From JBKHBT01 sp046542255 (GTDB lineage Bacteria > UBP14 > UBA6098 > JBKHBT01): DNA of 64,000 nucleotides. Shown piece by piece: positions 47,842 through 56,937 of this stretch. Location of the stretch: NCBI GenBank assembly GCA_046542255.1, contig JBKHBT010000008.1:4743-68742 (forward strand). Direction: 5' to 3'. The notes under the pieces were generated by a model, which saw only the letters and a list, made by a program, of their open reading frames with translations, made no database searches and was not told the DNA's origin. The translations under genes and the position numbers were made by a program. Positions within the stretch are counted from its first letter, which is position 1, and every line of letters begins with the position of its first letter.

Positions 47842-48062
47842 AAATTCTCCTTTTCTCATTTCTGACCAATATACATACAGACACAGGTTCGTGCAATATA
47901 TATTTTACATTTGATCCATCTATAGATTATTAACGATTGTCTTAATTACATACAATGCAGTTTTTTAATTTATTTACTTCATGTTTTACATTATCTGTTT
48001 GCTGTTTTTGGCAAATTTCAAATTGTCCTTTACTTATCGATTTTTATGAATATATTGCAAAT

Positions 48063-49166
48063 ATGAAATGGCGATTCGGATATATATTGATTTTAGTTAG
48101 CTTTATTTTCGCTGATGAGTCTGGGGTGGATGAAATTGCAAAATGCATGGCAGGGAAAAGGTGCGAAGAAGAAGAGTCAGGATTTATAGTTATTCCTTTT
48201 TTGTTCTACTCGGCAGAAACGAATGTCGGTGTGGGGGCATCTCTCCTTCGCTACAGCAAAATCAAAGGCCTCGATCATAAACCTGACCAATTTCTTGGCA
48301 ATATTATTCTCACTCTAAAAAAGCAGATTAGCTTCATCGCTTATACCGACCAATACAGCATCGATGATAATCACCACTTTTTCTCTAAGCTCGAATTCAA
48401 GTACTATCCTGACAAATATTTTGGCATTGGCCCTTCTGCAAGTCTGGATTATGAAGAATCATTCACCCCGCTTTTCCTAAGAAATGAAAATAGCTATTTA
48501 TACAATATTATCGATAAGCTATACATTGGCCCTATGGCAAAATTTGAATACTCCAAGCTAGTCGAGATAACTGAAAACGCCATGATAGATTCATTGAAAA
48601 TTCCTGGTGAAGACGGTGTTATGGCGATTAGCCCAGGCATTAAATTGGCATATGATTCCCGTGATGATACATTCTATCCTACTTCCGGTATGCTAGCAGA
48701 GGCCTACTATCAATATGTCTGGGATATCGATAAAGGTGATTATAATTATTCTAATTTTACACTCGATTTCAAAGACTATCTCGGCCTGGGCGGCCGGCAT
48801 GTCATCGCATATCAATTATATTCGGAACTGCAAAATGGCAAGGTACCATTCCAATTTATGCCCAAAGTAGGCGGTTCCAATCAACTTCGCGGCTATTATG
48901 AAGGCCGCTACAGAGATAAAAACCTTCTCGCAGGACAATTGGAATATCGATTCCCGTTATACAGGCGATTTGGCGCTGTGGCGTTTATCGGTGCCGGCCA
49001 GGTTTCCAATAGATTCGATGATTTTAAAATCGATTCTTTCAAACCTGCTGGTGGATTGGGCCTTAGATTTTTGCTAATCAAGGATCAAAATATAAATATC
49101 AGAGCCGATTTTGGCTATTCGGAAGACGGCATAGAATTTTATATTACTGCCATGGAGGCTTTCTAA
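48063..49166 (+). CDS. Omp85/BamA-like outer membrane barrel protein
   Basis: 367 aa from ATG 48063, where a plain signal peptide starts (MKWRFGYILILVSFIFADES); the longer frame from 47955 adds 36 residues rich in Cys and Phe unlikely to be exported. No POTRA domain is seen. The body has alternating beta strands typical of Omp85-family barrels, including DSRDDTFYPTSGM, FMPKVGGSNQLRGYYEGRYRD (the conserved RGY/RG-type segment) and YRFPLYRRFGAVAF. It ends FYITAMEAF with a terminal Phe, the outer-membrane insertion signal. It may translocate a small substrate or a patatin-like partner, but no partner domain is fused. No clear ribosome site, so the start is uncertain. Confidence 0.8.
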   Translation: MKWRFGYILILVSFIFADESGVDEIAKCMAGKRCEEEESGFIVIPFLFYSAETNVGVGASLLRYSKIKGLDHKPDQFLGNIILTLKKQISFIAYTDQYSIDDNHHFFSKLEFKYYPDKYFGIGPSASLDYEESFTPLFLRNENSYLYNIIDKLYIGPMAKFEYSKLVEITENAMIDSLKIPGEDGVMAISPGIKLAYDSRDDTFYPTSGMLAEAYYQYVWDIDKGDYNYSNFTLDFKDYLGLGGRHVIAYQLYSELQNGKVPFQFMPKVGGSNQLRGYYEGRYRDKNLLAGQLEYRFPLYRRFGAVAFIGAGQVSNRFDDFKIDSFKPAGGLGLRFLLIKDQNINIRADFGYSEDGIEFYITAMEAF

Positions 49167-49280
49167 TGTTCTTTTATCTGCGATAAAGATTATATTTTTG
49201 ATTAAATCTTTGACATCGATTGATTTTTTATTAGCTTAATGAAAACGAATGATTTATCATGATATCAAGTGAGGATTAAT

Positions 49281-52200
49281 TTGAAAAAGCTATTTAGATT
49301 CTTTGCCAAAAGGCATATCCTGGCGACAATATTTACGTTTATGATGCTAACATTAGGTCTTTACCGCACTACACAGATAAAGCGGGATGCCCAGCCGAGA
49401 GTCGATTTCGCAAAAATAGTTATTACTACCTTTTACCCCGGCGCATCGCCCGAAGATGTCGAATTGAATGTTACAAATAAGATCGAAGATGAAGTAAAAG
49501 CGATTCGCGGTATCGATGAGATCGAATCTGTCTCGAGAGAGAATTTTTCCAGCATAGATGTCTCGATAGACCCGGATGCTGGTGATATCGATCAGGTCAA
49601 ACAGGAAATTCGCGATGCCGTTAGCCGGGTAAACGACCTGCCTGATGAAGTTCCAGAAGCACCAAAAATAACCGAAATTAAGACAACTGCCTTTCCCATA
49701 CTCGAGGTTGGCTTATCTGGCGATGTCGATTATGCAGAGCTTCGAGAGCAGGCGCGCATTCTCGAAAAAGGACTGAAAAGAGTCAATGGAGTATCCAAAA
49801 TCGATCGATTTGGCTGGCGTGCACGAGAGATCAAAATCGAAGTCGAACCAGGCAAAGTAAAGAGCTATCAACTACCTCTTTACGAAATTACAAATTCTAT
49901 TCGTGCAAGAAATATCCGTTCTACTGCTGGCTCTTTCGAATCATATACCGATGAAAAAAGCCTCGTAACTCTTTCTGAATTCGATGAGCCTCTCGATGTT
50001 GGCGATGTTATTGTACGCTCCACTTTCGAAGGTGTCAAAATACGTGTTAAAGACCTCGCTATTGTCAAAGATGGTTTTGAAGAAGAAAGAGTTATCTCAA
50101 GAATGAATGGCAAGCAGGCAATCTCATTTTTGATTACTAAACAGGAAGATGCCGACATCATAAGCACTGTGGACCGTATAAAGGAGTATATCAAAGAACA
50201 TGAAAAAAGACTTCCCAATGGAATTGAAGTGGAATATGCCTATGATTATTCGCAGTTTATTCGCAAAAGCTTTAATGTTATACGTAACAATGGTTTAGTC
50301 GGGCTTCTTCTTGTTGTTATTATTCTCACGGTATTTCTATCATTTAGGCTTTCTGTCTGGGTTGCTCTGGGCGTTCCGGTTAGTTTGCTGGGCGCAATTT
50401 TCTTCTTGCCGATGTTCGATGTATATCTTGATAGTATCACTTTGTCTGCGATGATTATTGTTATAGGTATAATAGTCGATGATGCTATTATAGTATCTGA
50501 GAATATAGCTAAGAAACGCTCGCAGGGGTTAACTCCATTGAACTCGGCAGTCGAAGGTGTCAATGAAGTATTTTTGCCTGTACTGACTACTGTCATTACT
50601 ACATTCATCGCTTTTGCCCCAATGTTCTTCTTAAAAGGTGTTATAGGAGATTTTGTTTTCTCGGTCCCTCTTATTATAACTCTTACGCTCACTATCTCTC
50701 TTATTGAATCGACTTTCGCTCTGCCTGCACATCTTGCCAAAAGCTGGACTACTTGCAAACCCAAACAGCAGAAAAGAATGGAAATCACCTGGTTTAATCC
50801 CATTAGGGATTTTTATGGAAGATTTATGAAATCAGTTATCAAATTCAGATGGCTGATTTTTATATTGTTCACATTCATTCTCATAGGAACTGTCTTTTTT
50901 GCAGGAAGATATATGAAATTTGTCCTATTCCCGAAGGATGCGGCCGAACAGATCAAAGTGAATATCCAGCTACCTGCTGGAAGCTCTTTACAGAAAACAT
51001 CGGATAAGGTAATGAATATCGAGAAAATCATTGAAGATTTACCCGATGGAGAAATCGAATCCTATGCTACAAGAATCGGTGCATCCAGCACGAATTCCGC
51101 GGGGGAAAGCGAAAATATCGCTCTAATAGAACTATACCTCGCTCCTGTTCAATCGAGGAAATTAACAGTAGATGACTTAATAGATAGCATGAAGATTAAA
51201 TCGGATACTCTGGATGGTTTTAGCCGTATATCTTATGCTGTGCAGACATTCGGGCCTCCGGTGGGTGATCCTATCAGCATAAGCATCGTTGGCAGCAATG
51301 ATAGCCTTCGGGCTTCATTGACGGATTCTGTCTTCACTCTCCTCGGCTCTATAGAAGGTGTTACAAGCCTCGAAAGAAACGATACACAGGGCAAAAAGCA
51401 AATACTTGTCAAACTCGACCATGATAAAATCGCTCTACTCGGAATGTCAGTAGCCGACATTACACAAACACTCCGAACAGCATTCGATGGCCAAATCGTT
51501 ACATCGGTAAGATATGATGAAGAAGATGTAGATTTCAGATTGATCTTTCCCAAAAATGCAAGAAGCAGCAAGAAATATCTCGAAAACTTACTTGTCCCCA
51601 ATGCGAGGGGCCGGCTTATTCCATTGAGCAAAGTAGCATCATGCCAAACCAGGCCGGGCAAAGTCGATGTCAGGCATCTCGAAGGCGAACGCTCTATTCT
51701 GATAAAAGGCGATGTCGATCCAGAAATCATTACTTCATCTGAAGTAGCCGACACAACCAAAGCCCATTTCGGAACCCTGAATAAATATCCCGGTATCAGA
51801 ATTCTGGCAGGCGGTGAAGCAGAAGAAACAAGCAAATCCATACAGAACCTATTTATGACATTAATAATAGCGGTGATTGGCATCTATTTTCTCCTGGTGG
51901 TGCTGTTTAATTCCTGGACACAACCGTTCCTGGTAATGATTGCAATACCTTTTGGAATCGCTGGTGTGATTGTAGCATTCAAGCTTCATGGAGAACCGCT
52001 TGGATTTCTCGCTGTATTGGGTCTTATTGGCCTTTCGGGCGTAGTTGTGAATGACTCCCTTATCCTTGTTGACCATATCAATAGATTGCGAATTAGAAAG
52101 CCTGATGACGATGTCTATAAACTGATAGCTTCCGGAACAGCCGATAGGCTTCGCGCAGTTACGATAACAACGATAACGACTGTCGCAGGCCTTATGCCTC

Positions 52201-52373
52201 TGGCCTATGGAATTGGCGGTTCGGATCCATTCAATGCGCCTATGGCTCTTGCTCTTGGCTGGGGGTTGCTATTTGCTACTCCTTTAACATTGCTATTGGT
52301 ACCTTGCCTTTATGGAATAGGCTATGACTTATCGAAGATTTTTAAAACAGATAAAACCTGCGAGGTAATGTAA
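49281..52373 (+). CDS. RND efflux permease (AcrB-like), TTG start
   Basis: 1030 aa from TTG 49281, with GAGG six bases upstream; the GTG at 49269 contains that ribosome site. N-terminal KKLFRFFAKRHILATIF then TM1, two large periplasmic domains and 12 TMs in total, as in the AcrB/HAE1 family. TM4 has IVDDAIIVSEN with proton-relay Asp400/Asp401; the TM10 region reads VVVNDSLILVDH, so the AcrB Lys940 position is not Lys, as in several other RND subfamilies. It should export amphiphiles or metals by proton antiport. No membrane-fusion adaptor or TolC gene is adjacent, so partners must be elsewhere or absent. A TTGACA at 49210-49215 is a candidate -35. Confidence 0.92.
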   Translation: MKKLFRFFAKRHILATIFTFMMLTLGLYRTTQIKRDAQPRVDFAKIVITTFYPGASPEDVELNVTNKIEDEVKAIRGIDEIESVSRENFSSIDVSIDPDAGDIDQVKQEIRDAVSRVNDLPDEVPEAPKITEIKTTAFPILEVGLSGDVDYAELREQARILEKGLKRVNGVSKIDRFGWRAREIKIEVEPGKVKSYQLPLYEITNSIRARNIRSTAGSFESYTDEKSLVTLSEFDEPLDVGDVIVRSTFEGVKIRVKDLAIVKDGFEEERVISRMNGKQAISFLITKQEDADIISTVDRIKEYIKEHEKRLPNGIEVEYAYDYSQFIRKSFNVIRNNGLVGLLLVVIILTVFLSFRLSVWVALGVPVSLLGAIFFLPMFDVYLDSITLSAMIIVIGIIVDDAIIVSENIAKKRSQGLTPLNSAVEGVNEVFLPVLTTVITTFIAFAPMFFLKGVIGDFVFSVPLIITLTLTISLIESTFALPAHLAKSWTTCKPKQQKRMEITWFNPIRDFYGRFMKSVIKFRWLIFILFTFILIGTVFFAGRYMKFVLFPKDAAEQIKVNIQLPAGSSLQKTSDKVMNIEKIIEDLPDGEIESYATRIGASSTNSAGESENIALIELYLAPVQSRKLTVDDLIDSMKIKSDTLDGFSRISYAVQTFGPPVGDPISISIVGSNDSLRASLTDSVFTLLGSIEGVTSLERNDTQGKKQILVKLDHDKIALLGMSVADITQTLRTAFDGQIVTSVRYDEEDVDFRLIFPKNARSSKKYLENLLVPNARGRLIPLSKVASCQTRPGKVDVRHLEGERSILIKGDVDPEIITSSEVADTTKAHFGTLNKYPGIRILAGGEAEETSKSIQNLFMTLIIAVIGIYFLLVVLFNSWTQPFLVMIAIPFGIAGVIVAFKLHGEPLGFLAVLGLIGLSGVVVNDSLILVDHINRLRIRKPDDDVYKLIASGTADRLRAVTITTITTVAGLMPLAYGIGGSDPFNAPMALALGWGLLFATPLTLLLVPCLYGIGYDLSKIFKTDKTCEVM

Positions 52374-52380
52374 TAAAAAT

Positions 52381-53049
52381 ATGAAACTATTATCTATTAT
52401 ATTTGCTTTGGTAATTATGGCATTTATGAGTTTCTCTTGCGCAGAAGATGATGAAAATGTCTATAAAGGAGAAATAATTCCACTCGAGATTGGAAATTGC
52501 TGGCGGTATTCAGTTGAATATTTTAGCGAGGGCGACAGCTTCCCGGATTTCGAGTATATTCAATATATCAGCGATACTGCAACGATAAATGATACATTCT
52601 GTCATGTAGTAGAGATTGCTATGGAAGATTCATCGATTATTCGAAAGGAATTATGGAGCCACCTGAATGACCATATCTATCGCATTGGCATAATCGATGA
52701 AGGTGATACTATGATACTCCGACCGCTAGAATCGATTATCAAATATCCTGTTTCATTCGGAGATAGGTTCTTCGTAGATACATTGCATACTTATTTCGGC
52801 GATATCGATTCGCTTTTCTGGACTGTTACAAAGCTCGATGTCGATATTAACACTCCAGCAGGAGAGTTCGATTGTATTGAATATTATTACCATAATTTTT
52901 CGTATAGCGAGGTAGGCGGCAATATCGATACTGTTTTCAATGAGATATGGCTATATTTCGCTCCCGATTTTGGGGTCATTGCAAAAGAAGCATCTTATAA
53001 TCAATCACCTCATTACAAAGAAGAATTGATAGAATTCCTAATTGAATGA
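52381..53049 (+). CDS. lipoprotein of unknown function
   Basis: 222 aa. Signal peptide MKLLSIIFALVIMAFMSFSC with acceptor Cys20 and an acidic tether (AEDDENVYKGE). The mature part begins IIPLEIGNCWRYSVEYFSEG, a motif common in small secreted proteins of FCB bacteria (IPLxxGNxWxY), and seems all-beta. It starts seven bases after the RND permease stop and overlaps the next gene by four bases, so it may be an accessory of the efflux gene or simply co-transcribed. Function not known. Confidence 0.7.
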   Translation: MKLLSIIFALVIMAFMSFSCAEDDENVYKGEIIPLEIGNCWRYSVEYFSEGDSFPDFEYIQYISDTATINDTFCHVVEIAMEDSSIIRKELWSHLNDHIYRIGIIDEGDTMILRPLESIIKYPVSFGDRFFVDTLHTYFGDIDSLFWTVTKLDVDINTPAGEFDCIEYYYHNFSYSEVGGNIDTVFNEIWLYFAPDFGVIAKEASYNQSPHYKEELIEFLIE

Positions 53050-53489
53050 AAGGAACTATGAAAATATTCATCTACATATCAATAATTTTAATCACACTTC
53101 CAGTCTTCGCTGAGGATTCCGGAGAAATCATCATAAAAGTCGAGAATATCAAAGAAGAAAAGGGCAAGATATATTGTTCAATTCATGATAAAGCAAAAGG
53201 ATTTCCGCGAGATGCCGAAAGCCAAATGGAAGGCGAAATTGTCGAAGTTAACGATGTTGATTCAGTTTATGTAAGCTTCGAGAAGATTCCATATGGTAAA
53301 TATGCCATTAGTTTATTCCATGATTCTAATGATAATGGAAAAATGGACTATAATCTGTTCGGAATTCCCAAAGAGGGTTATGGAATGTCAAATAATCCAG
53401 AAATCAAGATGTCGGTGCCAAGCTTCGAAGAATGTAGCTTCGAATTAGAAACCCGAAAACATCAAATCACTGTCAGGCTCAATCACTAA
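53046..53489 (+). CDS. DUF2141 periplasmic protein
   Basis: 147 aa with signal peptide (IFIYISIILITLPVFAED). The mature part matches DUF2141: GKIYCSIHDKAKGFP, YGKYAISLFHDSNDNGKMDYN and LFGIPKEGYGMSN, with a D-x-N-x-N-G-K-x-D calcium-type loop. Families with this domain are small transthyretin-like envelope proteins of unknown role. ATG at 53046 overlaps the previous stop; the second Met (53058) is an alternative start behind AAAGGA. It converges on the XRE-MutL gene with only five bases between stops. Confidence 0.8.
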   Translation: MKGTMKIFIYISIILITLPVFAEDSGEIIIKVENIKEEKGKIYCSIHDKAKGFPRDAESQMEGEIVEVNDVDSVYVSFEKIPYGKYAISLFHDSNDNGKMDYNLFGIPKEGYGMSNNPEIKMSVPSFEECSFELETRKHQITVRLNH

Positions 53490-53494
53490 AGCAA

Positions 53495-56400
53495 TTATTT
53501 CTCCGGGATGATAATTTGCGGCCTTGAAACGCCGGCTCTAATTTGAGTCCTACCACTAAGACTGGCTATTCGACCTTCGAAACTTCTGAAAATTTCTTTA
53601 TGTTCGGCTGTCATTTCAAGAGCGCCAAAGCCTTCTGTGAGTATGAGTGTAAATGGAATTCTCTCATCACCTGTTAGTGCGATTCCGATTTCTTTTCCAA
53701 AGTATGAAATCCATTCTGAATTTTCGATAGAGGGTGCGATTATTCCCTTTAAGCCAAATTTCTCAGCTTTCTTCAGGAATTTTTCATCGATGGATTCCTC
53801 AACAACAGCAATTTTGTCTTCAAAGCTTTCATCGATACTATCAACTTTACCAACAATCTTCAATTTGCCATAATTTTCTCCGCCAAAACCGATAAGGCCA
53901 TAGATAATCTGACCGATACCTTCGATAATTGCCGAGTAGCCTGTTATAACCCTTGAGATTTCTCCTCTTACAAAAGCATCGACAGCAATCGGCTCAACAT
54001 CGTATTGTATAGTAATTGTTCCTTTTTCGTTATCGATTTCTTTGAGTATTCCAGTAGATGGAGCGGTTAGTGGTAGTTTCTGTGCCTGTTTTTTTACAAG
54101 TATCTGCCCTTTGGTAATAAAATCGCCTTCATCGAATCTGAGGAAGTTTTTTATGTATTTTGGCTTGACATCACACCACCCCGCAATATCGACTTTTACT
54201 GGTTTATCAGAATAATCCTGTATCTCTCGGAGGACGATTACGCCATTGTCCTTGATCGATATAATCTGACCACGAACTGGCGAGCGATATAAATTATGGG
54301 ACAGTATGGTTTTTTCCTGAAATATCTTCATGCCGATATCGACTTTATCGCCTTCCTCGACCATACAATATTCCCGCATTTGTCCTTCGCTTATTTCTTT
54401 ATCGTAGCCTATGAAAGAATGAATATCGATGATGTAAAGTTTCGGGGGTGTATATGTATTTTCTCCAATAATAGTAGATTCAATGACATTCTGGCCTTCT
54501 TCCACAAAGATTTTGCCTTCATAAGGCAATTCCCTTTTGATGGAATAATTGCCTTTCTGGCTTTCCATGGCACCCTTTTGGACATTGGTTTTATATTCAT
54601 GACAAATCATTTTCAAATCAGAGATATCATATTCGGCTAAACTTTTTTCATTATAGAACTCTTCCCGGCCTCGGCAATCTATGAGCACCGGGAGATTGGT
54701 TTTAAGGACAACTTCTTCCATGCCTTTGAAGATATTGATCTTCTGTGATGTAGTAATCACGATTTCAGTAGGATTCTTGAGATATAGCACATCGCCGCCT
54801 TTGACAGAATAACCGATTTCGCTATTTTTTTCTCTAACGGTCAGAGCAGTTTTCTTACTGTCCATTTTACCGGTAGGCGCAATGATATAGCCAATTTCTT
54901 CGATACATTCTTTTTCAAATAGCTCCAATGCGACCTCATCATCGATCGTAGAAAGAATTCCCATATGAGGAGCCTTGAAATTCTTATCGATCACTAATTT
55001 GGTAATTCCATTTGGCATAAAAGCATCACAGAGCATTTTCATGGCATCGCCTTTATTCGCCAGATGAGAAAATACACCGCCGGCTCCGATTATAACATCG
55101 ATATCAGAAAATTGGAAGAAATCGACAGAAGCTTCCCCATAAAAAACTTCCTGAAATGGGTCGATATCCACGCGTCTTTTCATTCTATCGAGAAAGCCAA
55201 TATGAGCGATTTCGAAATTGAGTTCCTTATGCTTTTCCCATGCCTTCTTAATACCTGATATCGCAGTGGCTTGTTCGATAATAAATTCTCCGGTTTCGTT
55301 CGGTGTATATGTAGGATTCAAGGTTTTATTTGCGATATAATCTCTAATAATATTCTCATCGAAAAGATCCTTGCCTTCGAATTTGGGAATTTGATTTTTG
55401 ATATCATCGATGCCTGCTTCAGCGAGAATATTAGACATAGAATAACTCATACCGATATTCGCAGCGACAGTCCTTTTATAGTTTCCATTAATGTTTGTGA
55501 AAACATCGGTAGTCGCGCCGCCGATATCGACCATTAGAGTATTTTTGTTCTCATTTTCGCTATATAATTTCAGCATATTTTCTACACCTGTCGGCGTTGG
55601 CAATATGTCTCTTTCGACCCACTTTTTGACTTTAGAATATCCAGGGGCGCGTTCCATGACATTTTCCATGAATAACTTGTGGATCATATTTCTGGCAGGT
55701 ACCGGATTAAGATTATCCGGATTGGGACGGATATTCTCAACAATATGGACATCGAATTTTTCTTTTAAAACATCTTGAATAAAACCACGAGCATTTTTAT
55801 TGCCGCAAAAAACAAGTGGTATTCTCTCGCTCTGGTGGAATTTGGGTGTCGGATTGGCAAGGCTGAGTATTTCAGAAAGTCTTACAAGTACGGCAATATT
55901 TCCGCCATCCATCCCGCCAGCCATAAGAATCAGGTCCGGGTGAAGCTCTTTGATAAGTCTCATCTTCTCTATCGCTGGTATCTTATCATCTATAGTGAAT
56001 GTTCTTAATACTACTCCTCCAGCGCCCAGAGCAACATATTCTGCCGCTTTTCCTGTATCGCTACTGGATAAGCCAAAAACCAGAATCTGAAGGCCACCAC
56101 CGGCACTACTTGTAGTGATATAGGGAACTCTAAGTTTTCCAGAATCAGTAATAATTTTCTCACCAGATATCTTCGAAATCTTCTTTGCTAATTGAACAAT
56201 ACCAATCTTGACATCTTCGAGAGGGCTTTCCACAGTCGTGGGCACCTCTGCCTGTGCTGCAAATACAAAATTGCCATCTACTTGTTTTATCAAAAGGCCT
56301 TTTGTTGTTGTGCTTCCAATATCTGTGATAAAGATTAAATCATATTGCTTGATTCCCGAGCCTTCGACCCAAAACAATTCATTTAGAGTCTTGTCCAGGG

Positions 56401-56557
56401 CGATGGCAATATCGATACATAGCTTCAAAGATGGATTATACTTCCCTGATTCAATCAGGCCGATAGTCTGCCGGGTTACGCCGACAATATCTGCCAGTTC
56501 CGCCTGCGTATATTTTTTACTTAATCTTGCTTTACGAATTCTAATCCCATAGTACAT
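53495..56557 (-). CDS. XRE HTH - MutL (glutamate mutase accessory ATPase) fusion
   Basis: 1020 aa from ATG 56557, chosen because GAGGAG lies nine bases upstream; a longer frame to 56623 crosses A/T repeats. Residues 4-62: XRE helix-turn-helix (YTQAELADIVGVTRQTIGLI). Residues ~73-500: ASKHA ATPase of the MutL/GlmL family, with phosphate loop DIGSTTTKG (79-87), PTTVESPLEDV, TSSAGGGLQI, LMAGGMDGGN, second loop DIGGATTDVF (~343-352) and GAGGVFSHLA. Residues ~500-1020: a long C-terminal region with two beta-barrel or lipoyl-hairpin-like stretches (SPVRGQIISIKDNG and APSTGILKEIDNEKGT). MutL accompanies B12-dependent glutamate mutase in clostridia; no mutase gene is nearby. The build recalls ROK repressors (DNA-binding domain plus ASKHA). 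I infer a ligand- or ATP-gated transcription factor. Confidence 0.88.
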   Translation of the reverse strand: MYYGIRIRKARLSKKYTQAELADIVGVTRQTIGLIESGKYNPSLKLCIDIAIALDKTLNELFWVEGSGIKQYDLIFITDIGSTTTKGLLIKQVDGNFVFAAQAEVPTTVESPLEDVKIGIVQLAKKISKISGEKIITDSGKLRVPYITTSSAGGGLQILVFGLSSSDTGKAAEYVALGAGGVVLRTFTIDDKIPAIEKMRLIKELHPDLILMAGGMDGGNIAVLVRLSEILSLANPTPKFHQSERIPLVFCGNKNARGFIQDVLKEKFDVHIVENIRPNPDNLNPVPARNMIHKLFMENVMERAPGYSKVKKWVERDILPTPTGVENMLKLYSENENKNTLMVDIGGATTDVFTNINGNYKRTVAANIGMSYSMSNILAEAGIDDIKNQIPKFEGKDLFDENIIRDYIANKTLNPTYTPNETGEFIIEQATAISGIKKAWEKHKELNFEIAHIGFLDRMKRRVDIDPFQEVFYGEASVDFFQFSDIDVIIGAGGVFSHLANKGDAMKMLCDAFMPNGITKLVIDKNFKAPHMGILSTIDDEVALELFEKECIEEIGYIIAPTGKMDSKKTALTVREKNSEIGYSVKGGDVLYLKNPTEIVITTSQKINIFKGMEEVVLKTNLPVLIDCRGREEFYNEKSLAEYDISDLKMICHEYKTNVQKGAMESQKGNYSIKRELPYEGKIFVEEGQNVIESTIIGENTYTPPKLYIIDIHSFIGYDKEISEGQMREYCMVEEGDKVDIGMKIFQEKTILSHNLYRSPVRGQIISIKDNGVIVLREIQDYSDKPVKVDIAGWCDVKPKYIKNFLRFDEGDFITKGQILVKKQAQKLPLTAPSTGILKEIDNEKGTITIQYDVEPIAVDAFVRGEISRVITGYSAIIEGIGQIIYGLIGFGGENYGKLKIVGKVDSIDESFEDKIAVVEESIDEKFLKKAEKFGLKGIIAPSIENSEWISYFGKEIGIALTGDERIPFTLILTEGFGALEMTAEHKEIFRSFEGRIASLSGRTQIRAGVSRPQIIIPEK

Positions 56558-56582
56558 ATATTGAAACTCCTCTTTTAAAGCC

Positions 56583-56619
56583 ATATATATAACATATATA
56601 TAATACTTAATATATATAC
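56583..56619. repeat. A/T repeat tract over the XRE-MutL promoter
   Basis: Alternating TATATATAA units on both strands, just upstream of the ribosome site of the XRE-MutL gene. On the minus strand TTGGGT, a 17-base spacer and TATATA can be drawn here as a weak promoter, so the tract may be both promoter and autoregulatory operator. Confidence 0.4.
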
Positions 56620-56656
56620 CCAAAAGGCTTTACTGATGTTTTAGCCTGAAAAGTAT

Positions 56657-56680
56657 GACAATGCGGAACAGCGCATTGTC
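56657..56680. promoter_or_regulatory. perfect 9-bp inverted repeat
   Basis: GACAATGCG and CGCATTGTC flank GAACAG. There is no T run on either side, so it is not a standard terminator. Its place 100 bases upstream of the XRE-MutL start and 258 bases before the PAS gene suits an operator shared by divergent genes. Confidence 0.45.
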
Positions 56681-56937
56681 TGGTTTATTGCTCATTGCAA
56701 AAAAGAAAGACGCTCTAAATTCTTGACCCTTCATGAATTATTCTCTAATTTTTGTTGACCACTATAATGCTTCTAATATCTTGCATTTTGAATATTAAAG
56801 CTTACACATCCATTCCAATATCGTTATCTATATCAATAAAGTCAAGAAAATTAGTCATATCATTACTTATGAGCACTAAATAGTTGACAATATTCTTGAT
56901 ATATAATATCTTTTTCAAAAATCTAAATCGAGGTTAT

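Larger units (their letters stand above)
56558..56937. other. 380-base divergent intergenic region
   Basis: Between the XRE-MutL gene and the PAS protein gene. It contains the A/T tract at 56583-56619 and a perfect hairpin at 56657-56680 (GACAATGCG, loop GAACAG, CGCATTGTC). A TTGACA lies at 56884-56889, followed by a TATAAT-like run at too short a spacing to be a standard promoter. No coding potential or RNA gene recognised. Confidence 0.5.

Noticed and set aside
56657..56680. Hairpin as a transcription terminator
   Set aside because: No T run on either strand and it lies upstream of both divergent genes.
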